This document shows, piece after piece, positions 26,461 through 35,838 of a DNA stretch of 64,000 nucleotides (its first letter is position 1; each line of letters begins with the position of its first letter). A program made the position numbers and the translations under genes. Source of the DNA: Teichococcus rhizosphaerae (lineage in GTDB: Bacteria > Pseudomonadota > Alphaproteobacteria > Acetobacterales > Acetobacteraceae). Under the pieces are notes generated by a model that saw only the letters and a list, made by a program, of their open reading frames with translations, was not told where the DNA came from and ran no database searches. Location of the stretch: assembly GCF_002631185.1 (NCBI RefSeq), contig NZ_PDNU01000021.1, positions 1 through 64,000 on the forward strand, read 5' to 3'.

Positions 26461-27336
26461 ATGCCGACCAAGATCGAGAAGGATGCCGTCAGCGGCCGGG
26501 ACACCACCGGCCATGAATGGGACGGCATCAAGGAACTCAACACGCCGCTGCCGCGGTGGTGGCTCTACACCTTCTACGCCACCATCGTCTTCGCGCTGGT
26601 CTGGGTGGTGCTCTACCCCGCGCTGCCCATCCGCGGCGCCACCGGCCTGACGGGCTGGACGGCGCGCGGCGCGATCGTGGGCGAGATGGCCGAGCGCGCC
26701 AACCAGCAGGCGCCGATGCTGGACGCGCTGCGCGCCGCGACGCCGCAGCAGATCCTGGCCGACGCCAACCTGCGCGGCTTCGCCCTCGCCGGCGGGCGCA
26801 TGGCCTTCGCCAACAACTGCGCCGGCTGCCATGGCGCGGGCGGGCAGGGCGCGCCGGGCGGCTTCCCCAGCCTGGCCGACGACGACTGGGTGTGGGGCGG
26901 CAAGCTGGAGGAGATCCGCCACACCATCCGCCACGGCATCCGCAACACCGAGGACGAGGCGGCGCGCGCCACCATGATGCCGCGCTTCCTGGCCGACGGG
27001 CTGCTGAAGCCGGCGCAGGTGAACGACGTGGCCGAGCACGTGCTCTCGCTCTCCGGCCGCGCCGCCGACCAGGCGGCCGCCGCGCGCGGCGCCGCGGTCT
27101 TCGCCGAGAACTGCGCGAGCTGCCATGGCGAGGCGGGCCGCGGCAACCGCGAGATGGGCGCGCCCGACCTCGGCGACCAGGTCTGGCTCTATGGCGGCGA
27201 CAAGGCGGCGGTGGTGCACAGCATCGCCTATTCCCGCGCCGGCGTGATGCCCTCCTGGAACACCCGGCTGGACCCGGCGGTGGTGAACATGCTCACCGTC
27301 TATGTCCATGCCCTCGGCGGCGGCGAGGCGGAGTAG
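26461..27336 (+). CDS. ccoP: cbb3-type cytochrome c oxidase subunit III (di-heme)
   Basis: A 291-residue di-heme cytochrome c that receives electrons from soluble or membrane cytochrome c. The N-terminal signature HEWDGIKELNTPLPRWW precedes one membrane helix (WLYTFYATIVFALVWVVLYP). Two heme sites follow, NNCAGCH and ENCASCH, with Met ligands in TMMPRF and GVMPSW. All expected family features are present. It starts 2 bp after the ccoQ stop. Confidence 0.97.
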   Translation: MPTKIEKDAVSGRDTTGHEWDGIKELNTPLPRWWLYTFYATIVFALVWVVLYPALPIRGATGLTGWTARGAIVGEMAERANQQAPMLDALRAATPQQILADANLRGFALAGGRMAFANNCAGCHGAGGQGAPGGFPSLADDDWVWGGKLEEIRHTIRHGIRNTEDEAARATMMPRFLADGLLKPAQVNDVAEHVLSLSGRAADQAAAARGAAVFAENCASCHGEAGRGNREMGAPDLGDQVWLYGGDKAAVVHSIAYSRAGVMPSWNTRLDPAVVNMLTVYVHALGGGEAE

Positions 27337-27342
27337 CGCGCC

Positions 27343-28824
27343 ATGAGCCGGATCGACCCGCCGGGCGCCGCCCCGCAGCCCCAGGCCTCGCTCTATGCCA
27401 CCCGGCAGAAGGTCTATCCGCGCGCCGTGCGTGGGCGGGTGCGGCAGGCCAAGTGGGCGATCCTGGCGCTGTGCCTCGCCCTCTACTACCTGGTGCCCTG
27501 GCTGCGCTGGGACCGCGGGCCGGGGATGCCCGGCCAGGCGGTGCTGGTGGATGTGGCCAATGCCCGCATCTTCCTGTTCGGCATCGAGATCTGGCCGCAG
27601 GAGATCTACTTCATCACCGGCCTGCTGGTGCTGGGCGCGATCGGGCTGTTCGCCGCCACCTCGCTGTTCGGCCGCGTCTGGTGCGGCTTCGCCTGCCCGC
27701 AGACGGTGTGGACCGACCTGTTCATGTGGGTGGAGCGCCGCATCGAGGGCGACCGCAACGCCCGCATGAGGCTCGACGCCCTGCCCTGGAGCCGCGGCAA
27801 GCTGCTGCGCAAGGCGGCCAAGCACGCGGCGTGGCTGCTCATCGCCGCCGCCACGGGCGGTGCCTGGATCATGTACTTCCAGGACGCGCCGACGCTGCTG
27901 GGCGAGCTGTTCACCGGCCGCGCCAGCCTGGAGACCTACTTCTTCTTCGGCCTGTTCACCCTCACCACCTACGGCCTCGCCGGCTGGGCGCGCGAGCAGG
28001 TCTGCACCTACATGTGCCCCTGGCCGCGCTTCCAGGCGGCGATGCTCGACGAGAACTCGCTCGTCGTCACCTACCGCGCCTGGCGCGGCGAGCCGCGCGG
28101 CAAGGCCAAGGCCGAGGGCATCGGCGACTGCATCGACTGCCGCGCCTGCGTGCATGTCTGCCCCACCGGCATCGACATCCGCGACGGCCAGCAGCTCGAA
28201 TGCATCGGCTGCGGCCTGTGCATCGACGCCTGCGACGATGTGATGGGCCGGATCGGCCGCCCCAAGGGCCTGGTCGCCTTCGAGACGCTGGCCAACCTCG
28301 CCGCCAGCGAGGCCGCCGCGGCGCATCTGGCGCCCGGCCCCGTGCGGCAGGTCTGCGGCATGAAGGCCCGCCAGCCGGTGCGCTTCTCGCGCCCGCGCAT
28401 CTGGCTCTATGCCGGCGTGCTGGGGGCGGTGGCGCTGCTCATGCTGGGCGCCTTCCTGCTGCGCGACACGGCGACGCTCACCGTGCTGCGCGACCGCGCG
28501 CCGCTCTATGTCCGCCTGTCCGACGGCGGCACCCGCAACGCCTACACGCTGAAGCTGGAGAACCGCCTGCGCGGCGAGCCGGCCCTGGCGCTCGCGCTGG
28601 ACGCGCCGCAGGGCTTCCGCCTCGTGGTGCAGGACAGCGACGCCGATGCCGATGGGCGCCCGCTGCTGACGCTGCGGCCCGATGCCGTGACGCAGTGGCG
28701 CGCCCTGGTCACCGCGCCGCCCGGCCTGCGGCTGCAGGAGAGCACGCCCGTGCGCTTCCGCCTGCTGGACGCCGCCGGCCGCACGGTGCTGTCCGAGCGC
28801 AGCGTCTTTCTCGGCCCGAAGTAA
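27343..28824 (+). CDS. ccoG: cbb3 oxidase assembly protein CcoG (FixG/RdxA), 4Fe-4S cupric reductase
   Basis: A 493-residue membrane protein with about five helices and a polyferredoxin-type domain. The sequence RVWCGFACPQTVWTDLF is the CcoG/NapH-like signature, followed by two 4Fe-4S motifs (CIDCRACVHVCP and CIGCGLCIDACDD). An Ig-like C-terminal periplasmic domain contains LRDRAPLYVRLSDG. CcoG reduces Cu(II) to Cu(I) for delivery by CcoI. It starts 6 bp after ccoP and is part of the same operon. Confidence 0.95.
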   Translation: MSRIDPPGAAPQPQASLYATRQKVYPRAVRGRVRQAKWAILALCLALYYLVPWLRWDRGPGMPGQAVLVDVANARIFLFGIEIWPQEIYFITGLLVLGAIGLFAATSLFGRVWCGFACPQTVWTDLFMWVERRIEGDRNARMRLDALPWSRGKLLRKAAKHAAWLLIAAATGGAWIMYFQDAPTLLGELFTGRASLETYFFFGLFTLTTYGLAGWAREQVCTYMCPWPRFQAAMLDENSLVVTYRAWRGEPRGKAKAEGIGDCIDCRACVHVCPTGIDIRDGQQLECIGCGLCIDACDDVMGRIGRPKGLVAFETLANLAASEAAAAHLAPGPVRQVCGMKARQPVRFSRPRIWLYAGVLGAVALLMLGAFLLRDTATLTVLRDRAPLYVRLSDGGTRNAYTLKLENRLRGEPALALALDAPQGFRLVVQDSDADADGRPLLTLRPDAVTQWRALVTAPPGLRLQESTPVRFRLLDAAGRTVLSERSVFLGPK

Positions 28825-28837
28825 GGGAGTTCCCGCC

Positions 28838-29380
28838 ATGGATGGCATGACCGCCGCCGCCCCGCTTCCCGCCGCCCCGCTTCCCAACGCCCCGCTTCCC
28901 AACGCCGGCCCCCGGCCCCGCCGCAGCGGCTGGATCCCCTGGGTGTTCGTGGGCGGCATGGCGCTGGTGATCGCGGTGAACGGCGTGCTGATCTGGGCCG
29001 CGCTGTCCAGCTTCACCGGCGTCACCGTGGGCCGCGCCTATGACCGCGGCCTCGCCTACAACGACGTCCTGGCCGAGAGCGCGCGGCAGCGGGCGCTCGG
29101 CTGGCGCGCCACGTTGCGGCTGGAGGAGGGGGTGCTCGCCCTGTCCGCCGAGGACGCCGAAGGCCGCCCCCTGCCTGGCGGCGTGCAGGGCGTGCTGATG
29201 CGCCCGCTGACGGGCGAGACGGTGGCGCTGCGCTTCGTCGCCACCGCGCCGGGCCGCTTCATCGCCGAGGCCAATCCGCCGCATCCGGGCCAGTGGGAGG
29301 CGCGGCTGGTGCTGACCGGCCCGGGCGGGCGGGCGCTCGACATCCGCCAGCGGCTGGTGGCGGGGGGGAGCGCGAGATGA
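28838..29380 (+). CDS. ccoH: CcoH/FixH family oxidase assembly protein
   Basis: A 180-residue protein with one membrane helix (WIPWVFVGGMALVIAVNGVLIWAAL) and the FixH signature GRAYDRGLAYNDVLAESARQRALGWR. It helps cbb3 assembly and copper delivery. The N-terminal 25 residues are three APLPx repeats encoded by a 15-bp tandem repeat (28859-28903). Its stop overlaps the start of ccoI (ATGA). Confidence 0.92.
   Translation: MDGMTAAAPLPAAPLPNAPLPNAGPRPRRSGWIPWVFVGGMALVIAVNGVLIWAALSSFTGVTVGRAYDRGLAYNDVLAESARQRALGWRATLRLEEGVLALSAEDAEGRPLPGGVQGVLMRPLTGETVALRFVATAPGRFIAEANPPHPGQWEARLVLTGPGGRALDIRQRLVAGGSAR
28859..28903. repeat. 15-bp tandem repeat at the 5' end of ccoH, three copies
   Basis: Copies start at 28859, 28874 and 28889, each GCCCCGCTTCCC plus a variable triplet (GCC, AAC, AAC). 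They encode APLPA, APLPN, APLPN in frame, so gain or loss of a unit would not disrupt ccoH. Confidence 0.85.
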
Positions 29381-31767
29381 GCGCGCTGCTGGCCGAGGCC
29401 GCCGCCCCCGCCGCCGAATCCCCCCACGCGGCGCCGGCCGGCTGCGCCCATTGCGGGGCGCCGCTGCCGCGGGGCGAGGCGCGCTTCTGCTGCACCGGCT
29501 GCGCGGGCGCGCACGCGCTGGTGGCCGGCCTCGGGCTCGATGCCTTCTACCGCCGGCAGGAAACCGCCGCCGGCACGCTGCGCCCGGCCGAGGGGGCGCC
29601 GGAGACCGACTTCGCCGCCCTGGCGGCACCCGGCAAGGGCGGCACCCACCGGCTGGAGCTGATGGTCTCGGGCCTCACCTGCGGCGCCTGCGTGTGGCTG
29701 CTGGAGCAGGCGCTGGCGCGGGAGCCGGACGTGCTGCGGGCGCGGGCGAGCCTGTCCGCCCGCCGGCTCACCGTGGAATGGCGGGGCGAGGCGGCGCGGG
29801 CCAACGCCCTGGCGGCGCTGGTCGCGCGGCTCGGCTTCCGCGCCGCGCCCTGGTCCCCCGCCTGCCTGCGCGCCACGGAGGACGCCGAGGGGCGGGCGCT
29901 GCTGCGCGCGCTCGGCATCGCCGCCTTCGGCATGATGAACGTCATGCTGGTCTCGGTGGCGGTGTGGGCGGGCGGCGACATGGGCGAGGCCACGCGCCAC
30001 CTGATGCACTGGCTGGCGGCGCTGATCGGCCTGCCCGTGGTGCTGGTGGCGGGCATGCCCTTCTACCGCTCCGCCTGGCGCTCGGTGCGGGCGGGGCGGC
30101 CCAACATGGACCTCGCCGTCTCGCTCGGCATCGTCGCCACCACGGCGATGAGCCTGTCCGAGACGCTGCGCAACGGCGAATACACCTGGTTCGACGGCGC
30201 CACCGCCCTGCTGGCGCTGCTGCTGGCCGGCCGCGTGCTGGACCGCGCCGCGCGCCGCCGCGCCCGCCAGGCGGTGGCCGAGCTGCTGGCGCTGCAGGAG
30301 GGCACGGTGCAGCGCCTGCGCCCGGAGGGCGGGGCGGAAGCCTGCCCCGCCGCCGCCATCCGCGCCGGCGACCGCATCCTGCTGGCGCATGGCGAGCGGC
30401 TGCGGCTGGACGGCGTGCTGGAAAGCGCCGAGGCGCTGGTGGACACCGCCGCCACCTCCGGCGAGAGCCTGCCGCGCCTGGTCCATCAGGGGGAGGCGCT
30501 GGCCGCCGGCGCGGTGAATCTCGGCGACCCCTTCACCCTGCGCGTCACCGCCGCCGCGGCCGACGGCTCGCTCGCCGCCATGGCGCGGCTGCTGGAGCGG
30601 GCGGAGCAGGCGCGCGGCCGCTTCGTCTCGATCGCCGACAAGGCGGCGCGCTTCTATGTGCCGGCCGCGCATGCGGTGGCGCTGGCCACCTTCCTCGGCT
30701 GGTGGCTGTGGGTGGGCGTGTCCTGGCAGGCGGCGCTGGTGCCGGCGGTGGCGGCGCTGATCATCACCTGCCCCTGCGGCCTCGCCATCGCCGTGCCGGC
30801 GGTGCAGGTGGCGGCCAGCGGCGCGCTGTTCCGCCGCGGCGTGCTGGTGGCCTCGGCCACCGCGCTGGAGCGGCTGGCCAGCGCCGGCCATGTGGTGCTG
30901 GACAAGACCGGCACGCTGACGGAAGGCCGGCCCGCGCTGCTGGAGGAGCCGGGCCGCCCGGCCTCCGCGCTGCGGCGGGCGGCCTCCCTGGCGCGGGCCT
31001 CGCGCCACCCGCTGGCGCGCGCCCTGGTGGCCGCCTGCCCCGACGCGCCGCCGGCGCCGGAGGGCGTGGTGGAGGTGCCGGGGCAGGGGCTGCGCCTGGC
31101 CGCCGCCGAAGGCGAGATCCGCCTGGGCAGCGCCCCCTTCATCGGGCTGGCGCAGGAGGATGAGGGGCTGACGATGTGGCTGGCCCGCCCCGGCCTTTCG
31201 CCCGTGCCCTTCCGCTTCGCCGACCGGCTGCGCGGGGATGCCGCGCCCACCGTGGCGGCGCTGCGGGGGCTGGGGCTGGAGGCGGAGCTGCTTTCGGGCG
31301 ACGCGCCGCCGGCGGTGGAGGCGGCCGCGCGGGCCGCCGGCATCGGGCCCTGGCAGGCGCGCGCAACGCCGGAGGGCAAGGCGGAGCGGATCGCCGCGCT
31401 CAGCGTGGACGGGCACCGGCCGCTGATGGTGGGGGACGGCATCAACGACGCCGCCGCCCTGGCGCTGGCGCATGTCTCGGCCACGCCCGAGGGCGCCACC
31501 GACCTGGCGCAGACGGCGGCCGACCTGGTGCTGCGCGGCGAGGGGCTGGGGGCGCTGCCCTATGCCATCCGCGTGGCGCGGCGGGCGCAGCGGCTGGCGC
31601 GGCAAAATATCGCCTTCGCCTTGATCTACAACATGGTCGCGGTGCCCTGCGCGGTGCTGGGATACGCCACGCCGCTGATCGCGGCGCTGGTGATGGCCTC
31701 CTCCTCCATCATCGTCATCCTCAACGCGCTGCGGGCCGGCCAGGTGAAGACACAGGTGAAGACATGA
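29377..31767 (+). CDS. ccoI: Copper-exporting P1B-type ATPase for cbb3 oxidase assembly
   Basis: A 796-residue FixI/CopA2-type ATPase that moves Cu(I) across the inner membrane for the CcoN copper centre. The N-terminus has a zinc-ribbon-like cluster (CAHC near residues 23-26, CCTGC near 38-42), then a heavy-metal domain (VSGLTCGACVW). The intramembrane metal site is CPC (TCPCGLA), the phosphorylation site DKTGTLTEG and the hinge GDGIND. The start ATG at 29377 overlaps the ccoH stop, and its stop overlaps the ccoS start. Both overlaps support co-translation. Confidence 0.95.
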   Translation: MSALLAEAAAPAAESPHAAPAGCAHCGAPLPRGEARFCCTGCAGAHALVAGLGLDAFYRRQETAAGTLRPAEGAPETDFAALAAPGKGGTHRLELMVSGLTCGACVWLLEQALAREPDVLRARASLSARRLTVEWRGEAARANALAALVARLGFRAAPWSPACLRATEDAEGRALLRALGIAAFGMMNVMLVSVAVWAGGDMGEATRHLMHWLAALIGLPVVLVAGMPFYRSAWRSVRAGRPNMDLAVSLGIVATTAMSLSETLRNGEYTWFDGATALLALLLAGRVLDRAARRRARQAVAELLALQEGTVQRLRPEGGAEACPAAAIRAGDRILLAHGERLRLDGVLESAEALVDTAATSGESLPRLVHQGEALAAGAVNLGDPFTLRVTAAAADGSLAAMARLLERAEQARGRFVSIADKAARFYVPAAHAVALATFLGWWLWVGVSWQAALVPAVAALIITCPCGLAIAVPAVQVAASGALFRRGVLVASATALERLASAGHVVLDKTGTLTEGRPALLEEPGRPASALRRAASLARASRHPLARALVAACPDAPPAPEGVVEVPGQGLRLAAAEGEIRLGSAPFIGLAQEDEGLTMWLARPGLSPVPFRFADRLRGDAAPTVAALRGLGLEAELLSGDAPPAVEAAARAAGIGPWQARATPEGKAERIAALSVDGHRPLMVGDGINDAAALALAHVSATPEGATDLAQTAADLVLRGEGLGALPYAIRVARRAQRLARQNIAFALIYNMVAVPCAVLGYATPLIAALVMASSSIIVILNALRAGQVKTQVKT

Positions 31768-31928
31768 GTGCCCTGCTGCTTCTGGTGCCGCTGGCGCTGT
31801 TCCTGGGCGGGCTGGCCCTGCTGCTGTTCCTCTGGACGCTGCGGAGCCGCCAGTATGACGACCTGGACGGCGCCGCCGCGCGCATCCTCTACGACGACCT
31901 CCCCTCCCAGCCGCGAGACCCCGCATGA
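31764..31928 (+). CDS. ccoS: cbb3 oxidase assembly protein CcoS
   Basis: A 54-residue protein with one membrane helix (LLLVPLALFLGGLALLLFLW) and the typical tail RSRQYDDLDGAAARILYDD. CcoS is needed for cofactor insertion into the cbb3 oxidase. It overlaps ccoI (ATGA) and the next small gene (ATGA). Confidence 0.9.
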   Translation: MSALLLLVPLALFLGGLALLLFLWTLRSRQYDDLDGAAARILYDDLPSQPRDPA

Positions 31929-32110
31929 GCCCGACGCGCATCTTCTTCCTGCTGTTCTCCGCCCTGATCGCGCTGGCCGGCCTGCTGGCCGCCGGCGCCT
32001 CGGTGGACGGGCCGCTGACGCTGTTCGGCCTCGGCCTGTTCCTGTTCGGCGTGTTCTTCGCGCTGTTCCTGGTCAAGCGCACCTATGACGAGGCGGACGG
32101 AGAGGCCTGA
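31925..32110 (+). CDS. Small membrane protein ending the cco operon (unknown)
   Basis: A 61-residue protein with two hydrophobic helices (IFFLLFSALIALAGLLAAG and LTLFGLGLFLFGVFFALFLV) and an acidic tail. It begins within the ccoS stop (ATGA), so it is translated with the oxidase assembly genes. I do not recognise a named family. Its position suggests a part in cbb3 biogenesis or stability. Confidence 0.7.
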   Translation: MSPTRIFFLLFSALIALAGLLAAGASVDGPLTLFGLGLFLFGVFFALFLVKRTYDEADGEA

Positions 32111-32123
32111 GCGCCAGAGGGCG

Positions 32124-32146
32124 GTGGCCCCAGGGGCCGGGGCCAC
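32124..32146 (+). terminator. Hairpin after the cco operon
   Basis: GTGGCCCC (32124-32131) pairs perfectly with GGGGCCAC (32139-32146) across a 7-nt loop, 13 bp after the last gene of the operon. There is no T-run, so it may be a weak or Rho-assisted terminator. Confidence 0.4.
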
Positions 32147-32253
32147 GCCCGCGCCCTTTCACCGCCTGTCAACCCATTAGCCGTTGACGCGCTGCGCCCG
32201 CGCGCTCATGGTCCGGCGCCGTTTTTCCGCCAAACCTTGGGAATGTACTTCCG

Positions 32254-34209
32254 ATGCCTGCGATCACGCTGCCCGACCAGTCCGTCCGCGTCTTCGACGA
32301 GGCGGTGACGGGCACCACCGTGGCCGCCGCCATCGGACCGGGCCTCGCCAAGGCGGCGCTGGCCATGCAGGTCGATGGGGTGCTCCGCGACCTGTCCCAC
32401 CGGATCGAGGCGGACGCCGCCGTGCGCTTCATCACGCGCCGCGACCCCGAGGCGCTGGAGATGATCCGGCACGACGCGGCGCATGTGCTGGCGGAAGCCG
32501 TGCAGGAGCTGTTCCCCGGCACCCAGGTGACCATCGGGCCGGCCATCGAGGGCGGCTTCTACTACGACTTCGCCCGCAACGAGCCCTTCACGCCCGAGGA
32601 CTTCCCGGCGATCGAGGCCAAGATGCGGGAGATCATCGCCCGCAACGCCGCCTTCGTGCGCGAGGAATGGCCGCCCGAGGAGGCCATCGCCTTCTTCGAG
32701 GGCAAGGGCGAGCGCTACAAGGCCGAGCTGATCCGCGACCTGCCGGCCGACGTGCCGATCAGCATCTACCGCCAGGGCGAGTGGCTCGACCTTTGCCGCG
32801 GCCCGCACATGCGCTCCACCGGCGACATCGGCTCCGCCTTCAAGCTGATGAAGGTGGCCGGCGCCTATTGGCGGGGCGACCACCGCAACGCCATGCTCTC
32901 CCGCATCTACGCCACCGCCTGGCGGGACCAGAAGGAGCTGGACGCCCATCTCCACCAGCTGGAGGAGGCCGAGCGCCGCGACCACCGCAAGATCGGCCGC
33001 GAGATGGGCCTGTTCCACCTCCAGGAGGAGGCGGTGGGCTCCATCTTCTGGCACCCCAAGGGCTGGCGCCTCTACAGCCGCGTGCAGGACTACATGCGCC
33101 GCCGGCTGGACGCCGCCCTCTACCAGGAGGTCAAGACCCCGCAGCTCGTGGACCGCAGGCTGTGGGAGGCCTCGGGCCACTGGGAGAAGTTCCGCGAGAA
33201 CATGTTCCTGGCCTCGGTGGACGACGAGTCCGAGAAGGACCGCGTGCTGGCCCTGAAGCCGATGAACTGCCCCTGCCACGTGCAGATCTTCAACCAGGGC
33301 CTCCGCTCCTACCGCGAGCTGCCGCTGCGCATGGCCGAGTTCGGCGCCTGCCACCGCTACGAGCCCTCCGGCGCGCTGCACGGCATCATGCGCGTGCGCG
33401 CCTTCACGCAGGACGACGCGCACATCTTCTGCTTGGAGGACCAGATCGCCGCCGAGACGGTGGAGTTCGTGGCGCTGCTCTCCTCCGTCTACCGCGACTT
33501 CGGCTTCGAGAGCTTCCGCGTGAAGTTCTCCGACCGGCCGGCCAAGCGCGCGGGCACGGACGAGACCTGGGACCGCTCGGAGGGCGCGCTGAAGGAGGCC
33601 TGCCGCATCGCCGGCGTGGAATACGAGCTGAACCCGGGCGAGGGCGCCTTCTACGGCCCGAAGCTGGAGTTCGTGCTGCGCGACGCCATCGGCCGCGACT
33701 GGCAGTGCGGCACGCTGCAGGTGGACTTCGTGCTGCCCGAGCGGCTCGACGCGCAATATGTGGGCGAGGACGGCAACCGCCACCGCCCCGTCATGCTGCA
33801 CCGCGCCATCCTGGGCTCCTTCGAGCGCTTCCTCGGCATCCTGATCGAGGAGCATGCGGGGCGCTTCCCGCTCTGGCTGGCCCCGGTCCAGGTGGCGGTC
33901 GCCACCATCGTGGACGAGGCGGCGCCGTTTGCCCGCGAGGTGGCAGCCGCGCTGCAGAAGGCCGGGCTGTCGGTCGAGCTCGACCTGCGCAACGAGAAGA
34001 TCAACCGCAAGGTGGTGGACCATATCGACCAGCGCGTGCCCGTGCTGGCCGTGATCGGCCGGCGCGAGGCGGAGGAGGGCAAGGTGGTGCTGCGCCGCCT
34101 GCCCGGCCGCGAGCAGGTGACCGTGACCCTGGCGGAAGCGGTGGCCACCCTTGCGGCGGAGGCGACGCCTCCCGATCTGAAACCGCAGGCAACGGTTGCG
34201 GCGGCGTGA
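32254..34209 (+). CDS. thrS: Threonine-tRNA ligase
   Basis: A 651-residue class II synthetase charging tRNA-Thr. The domain order is normal: N-terminal TGS domain (residues ~1-65), editing domain with [16 protein letters not shown] and the second-shell DLCRGPHM, catalytic core with [10 protein letters not shown] (zinc Cys), [34 protein letters not shown], and a C-terminal anticodon-binding domain from about residue 545. It ends 53 bp before infC, the usual thrS-infC order. No leader peptide or T-box was identified upstream. Confidence 0.97.
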   Translation: MPAITLPDQSVRVFDEAVTGTTVAAAIGPGLAKAALAMQVDGVLRDLSHRIEADAAVRFITRRDPEALEMIRHDAAHVLAEAVQELFPGTQVTIGPAIEGGFYYDFARNEPFTPEDFPAIEAKMREIIARNAAFVREEWPPEEAIAFFEGKGERYKAELIRDLPADVPISIYRQGEWLDLCRGPHMRSTGDIGSAFKLMKVAGAYWRGDHRNAMLSRIYATAWRDQKELDAHLHQLEEAERRDHRKIGREMGLFHLQEEAVGSIFWHPKGWRLYSRVQDYMRRRLDAALYQEVKTPQLVDRRLWEASGHWEKFRENMFLASVDDESEKDRVLALKPMNCPCHVQIFNQGLRSYRELPLRMAEFGACHRYEPSGALHGIMRVRAFTQDDAHIFCLEDQIAAETVEFVALLSSVYRDFGFESFRVKFSDRPAKRAGTDETWDRSEGALKEACRIAGVEYELNPGEGAFYGPKLEFVLRDAIGRDWQCGTLQVDFVLPERLDAQYVGEDGNRHRPVMLHRAILGSFERFLGILIEEHAGRFPLWLAPVQVAVATIVDEAAPFAREVAAALQKAGLSVELDLRNEKINRKVVDHIDQRVPVLAVIGRREAEEGKVVLRRLPGREQVTVTLAEAVATLAAEATPPDLKPQATVAAA

Positions 34210-34251
34210 CCGCTGCACCATAAGACTCATTCGAGACGTTTCAACAGCGAC

Positions 34252-34265
34252 AGGAGCCGACTCTG
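34252..34265 (+). promoter_or_regulatory. Ribosome site and non-canonical CTG start of infC
   Basis: AGGAG at 34252-34256 lies 6 nt before the codon CTG at 34263. Reading from that CTG gives (M)[16 protein letters not shown], the expected N-terminus of IF-3. No ATG, GTG or TTG lies at a comparable distance; the TTG at 34290 falls after the conserved start. Rare start codons in infC are known to let IF-3 limit its own translation. Confidence 0.7.
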
Positions 34266-34802
34266 GCCCGAGGCCCTATTCCGAACCAATTGCCCGCCCG
34301 CGACGGACCGCGTGTGAACGAGGATATCCGCGTCCCTCAGGTTCGCCTGATCGACCAGGACGGCGAGATGCTCGGCGTGATGAGCGCGCGCGAAGCCCTG
34401 CTGCGCGCCTATGAGGTTGGCATGGATCTCCTGGAGATCAGCCCCAACGCCGTGCCGCCGGTCTGCAAGATCCTCGACTACGGCAAGTACAAGTACGAGC
34501 AGCAGAAGAAGGCCAACGAGGCCCGCAAGAAGCAGAAGATCGTCGAGATCAAGGAAATCAAGGTTCGCCCGAACATTGACGACCATGATTACGAAGTGAA
34601 GATGCGGGCGGCCAAGTCCTTCATCGAGGAAGGCGACAAGGTGAAGGTCACGCTCCGCTTCCGCGGCCGCGAGATGGCCCACCAGGACCTCGGCGTGAAG
34701 GTTCTGGAGCGCATCCGCACCGAGCTGGCCGAGATGGCCAAGGTGGAGCAGATGCCGCGCCTCGAGAACCGCCAGATGATCATGGTGCTGGCGCCGCGTT
34801 GA
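34263..34802 (+). CDS. infC: Translation initiation factor IF-3
   Basis: A 179-residue protein binding the 30S subunit, preventing premature 50S joining and checking the start codon. The N-domain signature is [22 protein letters not shown], the linker contains KYKYEQQKK, and the C-domain includes [17 protein letters not shown]. The proposed start is a CTG (see the entry at 34252). From the TTG at 34290 the protein would be 170 residues and lack the IF-3 N-terminus. It sits downstream of thrS and is followed by a strong terminator at 34862-34894. Confidence 0.95.
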   Translation: MARGPIPNQLPARDGPRVNEDIRVPQVRLIDQDGEMLGVMSAREALLRAYEVGMDLLEISPNAVPPVCKILDYGKYKYEQQKKANEARKKQKIVEIKEIKVRPNIDDHDYEVKMRAAKSFIEEGDKVKVTLRFRGREMAHQDLGVKVLERIRTELAEMAKVEQMPRLENRQMIMVLAPR

Positions 34803-34861
34803 GCGGCTTCCGCCGGGAAGGGCGGCCTCCGGGCCGGCCGTTCCGGCACCGTGCCGGCCTG

Positions 34862-34894
34862 AAAGGCCCGGGGGCTGCCGCCCCTGGGCCTTTT
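34862..34894 (+). terminator. Intrinsic terminator after infC
   Basis: AAAGGCCCGGGGG pairs with CCCCTGGGCCTTT around a short loop (arms 34862-34874 and 34881-34893, one bulge/mismatch), ending in TTTT at 34891-34894. It lies 60 bp downstream of the infC stop. Confidence 0.75.
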
Positions 34895-34912
34895 CGCGTT
34901 TCTCGGTGCCGT

Positions 34913-34968
34913 GGAATCAGCGCGGCGGAATCAGCGCCGTGGGATCAGCGCCCTGGAATCAGCGACGC
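34913..34968. repeat. 14-bp tandem repeat, four copies
   Basis: Copies built on GGAATCAGCG start at 34913, 34927, 34941 and 34955, an exact 14-bp period with minor changes. The array overlaps the 3' end of the minus-strand DUF1028 gene (stop at 34959) and follows the infC terminator. Confidence 0.8.
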
Positions 34969-35681
34969 GGGAAGCGCAGGTCGAGGCCCCGGGCGCGCCA
35001 GCCGGCCTCGATCATCGCCTTGTCGATCAGCCCCGAGGGGTCCGCCTTGCGCGGCGCCGTGGCGAGGGAGGGGGCGCGCTCGCGCCGCCAGATGCCGAGC
35101 AGCCGGCGCAGCTCCACCAGCGGCGTCGGGTGGTCGTCCACCCGCAGGTCGAGGTCGGGGAAGTCCTCCGTGGTCACCAGCTTCATGGCGGCGGACTGGC
35201 GGCCGCGCCGGTCGCCCCCCGCCGCCTCCCCCGCGTCGAGCGCCAGCACCAGCCGCTCCGCCAGGGGCAGGCCGGTGCCGGCGCGGAAGGTGGCGGTGGT
35301 CTCCCCCACCACGGCGGGGTTGGCCAGCATGTTGCCGGCCACGCTGAAGCCAGGGCCGGATTGCGAGCCGGCCCATTCCACGCAGCTCTCGCCCGTCCAG
35401 GCGGCGCTGCGGCCATGGCGGTCCACGGCGTGGATCTGCCGCAGCGCGCGGCCCTCGTCGCCGGCCAGCGCCCCCTCGATGGCGGCGGCGGGGGACAGGC
35501 CGCGCGCCAGCCCGTCCAGCACGGCGGGGCCGAGATAGCGGTTGGTGAAGGACTGGGTCGAGACCGCGCCCACGCCCGCCCGGACAAAGGGACAGGAGGC
35601 GCCGACCGCGAAGGCGCAGGTGGCGACGGCCACCGCGAAGGCGCCGGTTGCGGGATCGTGCGCCACGATCGACCATGTCAT
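34959..35681 (-). CDS. DUF1028 family protein (Ntn-hydrolase-like)
   Basis: A 240-residue protein whose start [36 protein letters not shown] is the DUF1028 signature. [15 protein letters not shown] and [20 protein letters not shown] also match. The family has an Ntn-hydrolase fold; the function is unproven, with suggested peptidase activity. The start at 35681 is set by the conserved N-terminus, and the open frame upstream is not conserved. The C-terminus lies partly over a tandem repeat. It is divergent from guaA. Confidence 0.85.
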   Translation of the reverse strand: MTWSIVAHDPATGAFAVAVATCAFAVGASCPFVRAGVGAVSTQSFTNRYLGPAVLDGLARGLSPAAAIEGALAGDEGRALRQIHAVDRHGRSAAWTGESCVEWAGSQSGPGFSVAGNMLANPAVVGETTATFRAGTGLPLAERLVLALDAGEAAGGDRRGRQSAAMKLVTTEDFPDLDLRVDDHPTPLVELRRLLGIWRRERAPSLATAPRKADPSGLIDKAMIEAGWRARGLDLRFPRR

Positions 35682-35838
35682 CGGAGTTGTCGTCCCGTTG
35701 CGAAGTTCGCGCCCAGCGTGCCGGCTGGTCCGGTGGCGATCAAGGGGGGCGTCCGCCCCGCCGCGCATGCCGGTGCCGCAACCCCGCCGCGCCGCGCAAG
35801 AGCCTTGCCTCGGCCTTGCGGTTGTGGTGGAAGCCCCC

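Noticed and set aside
29056-32082. A roughly 1000-codon minus-strand open frame opposite ccoH-ccoI-ccoS
   Set aside because: It is an antisense shadow of conserved cco genes; no recognisable domains.
34278-34280. ATT at 34278 as the infC start, by analogy with E. coli
   Set aside because: It is 21 nt from the AGGAG, too far, and would remove the first five conserved residues; CTG at 34263 fits better.
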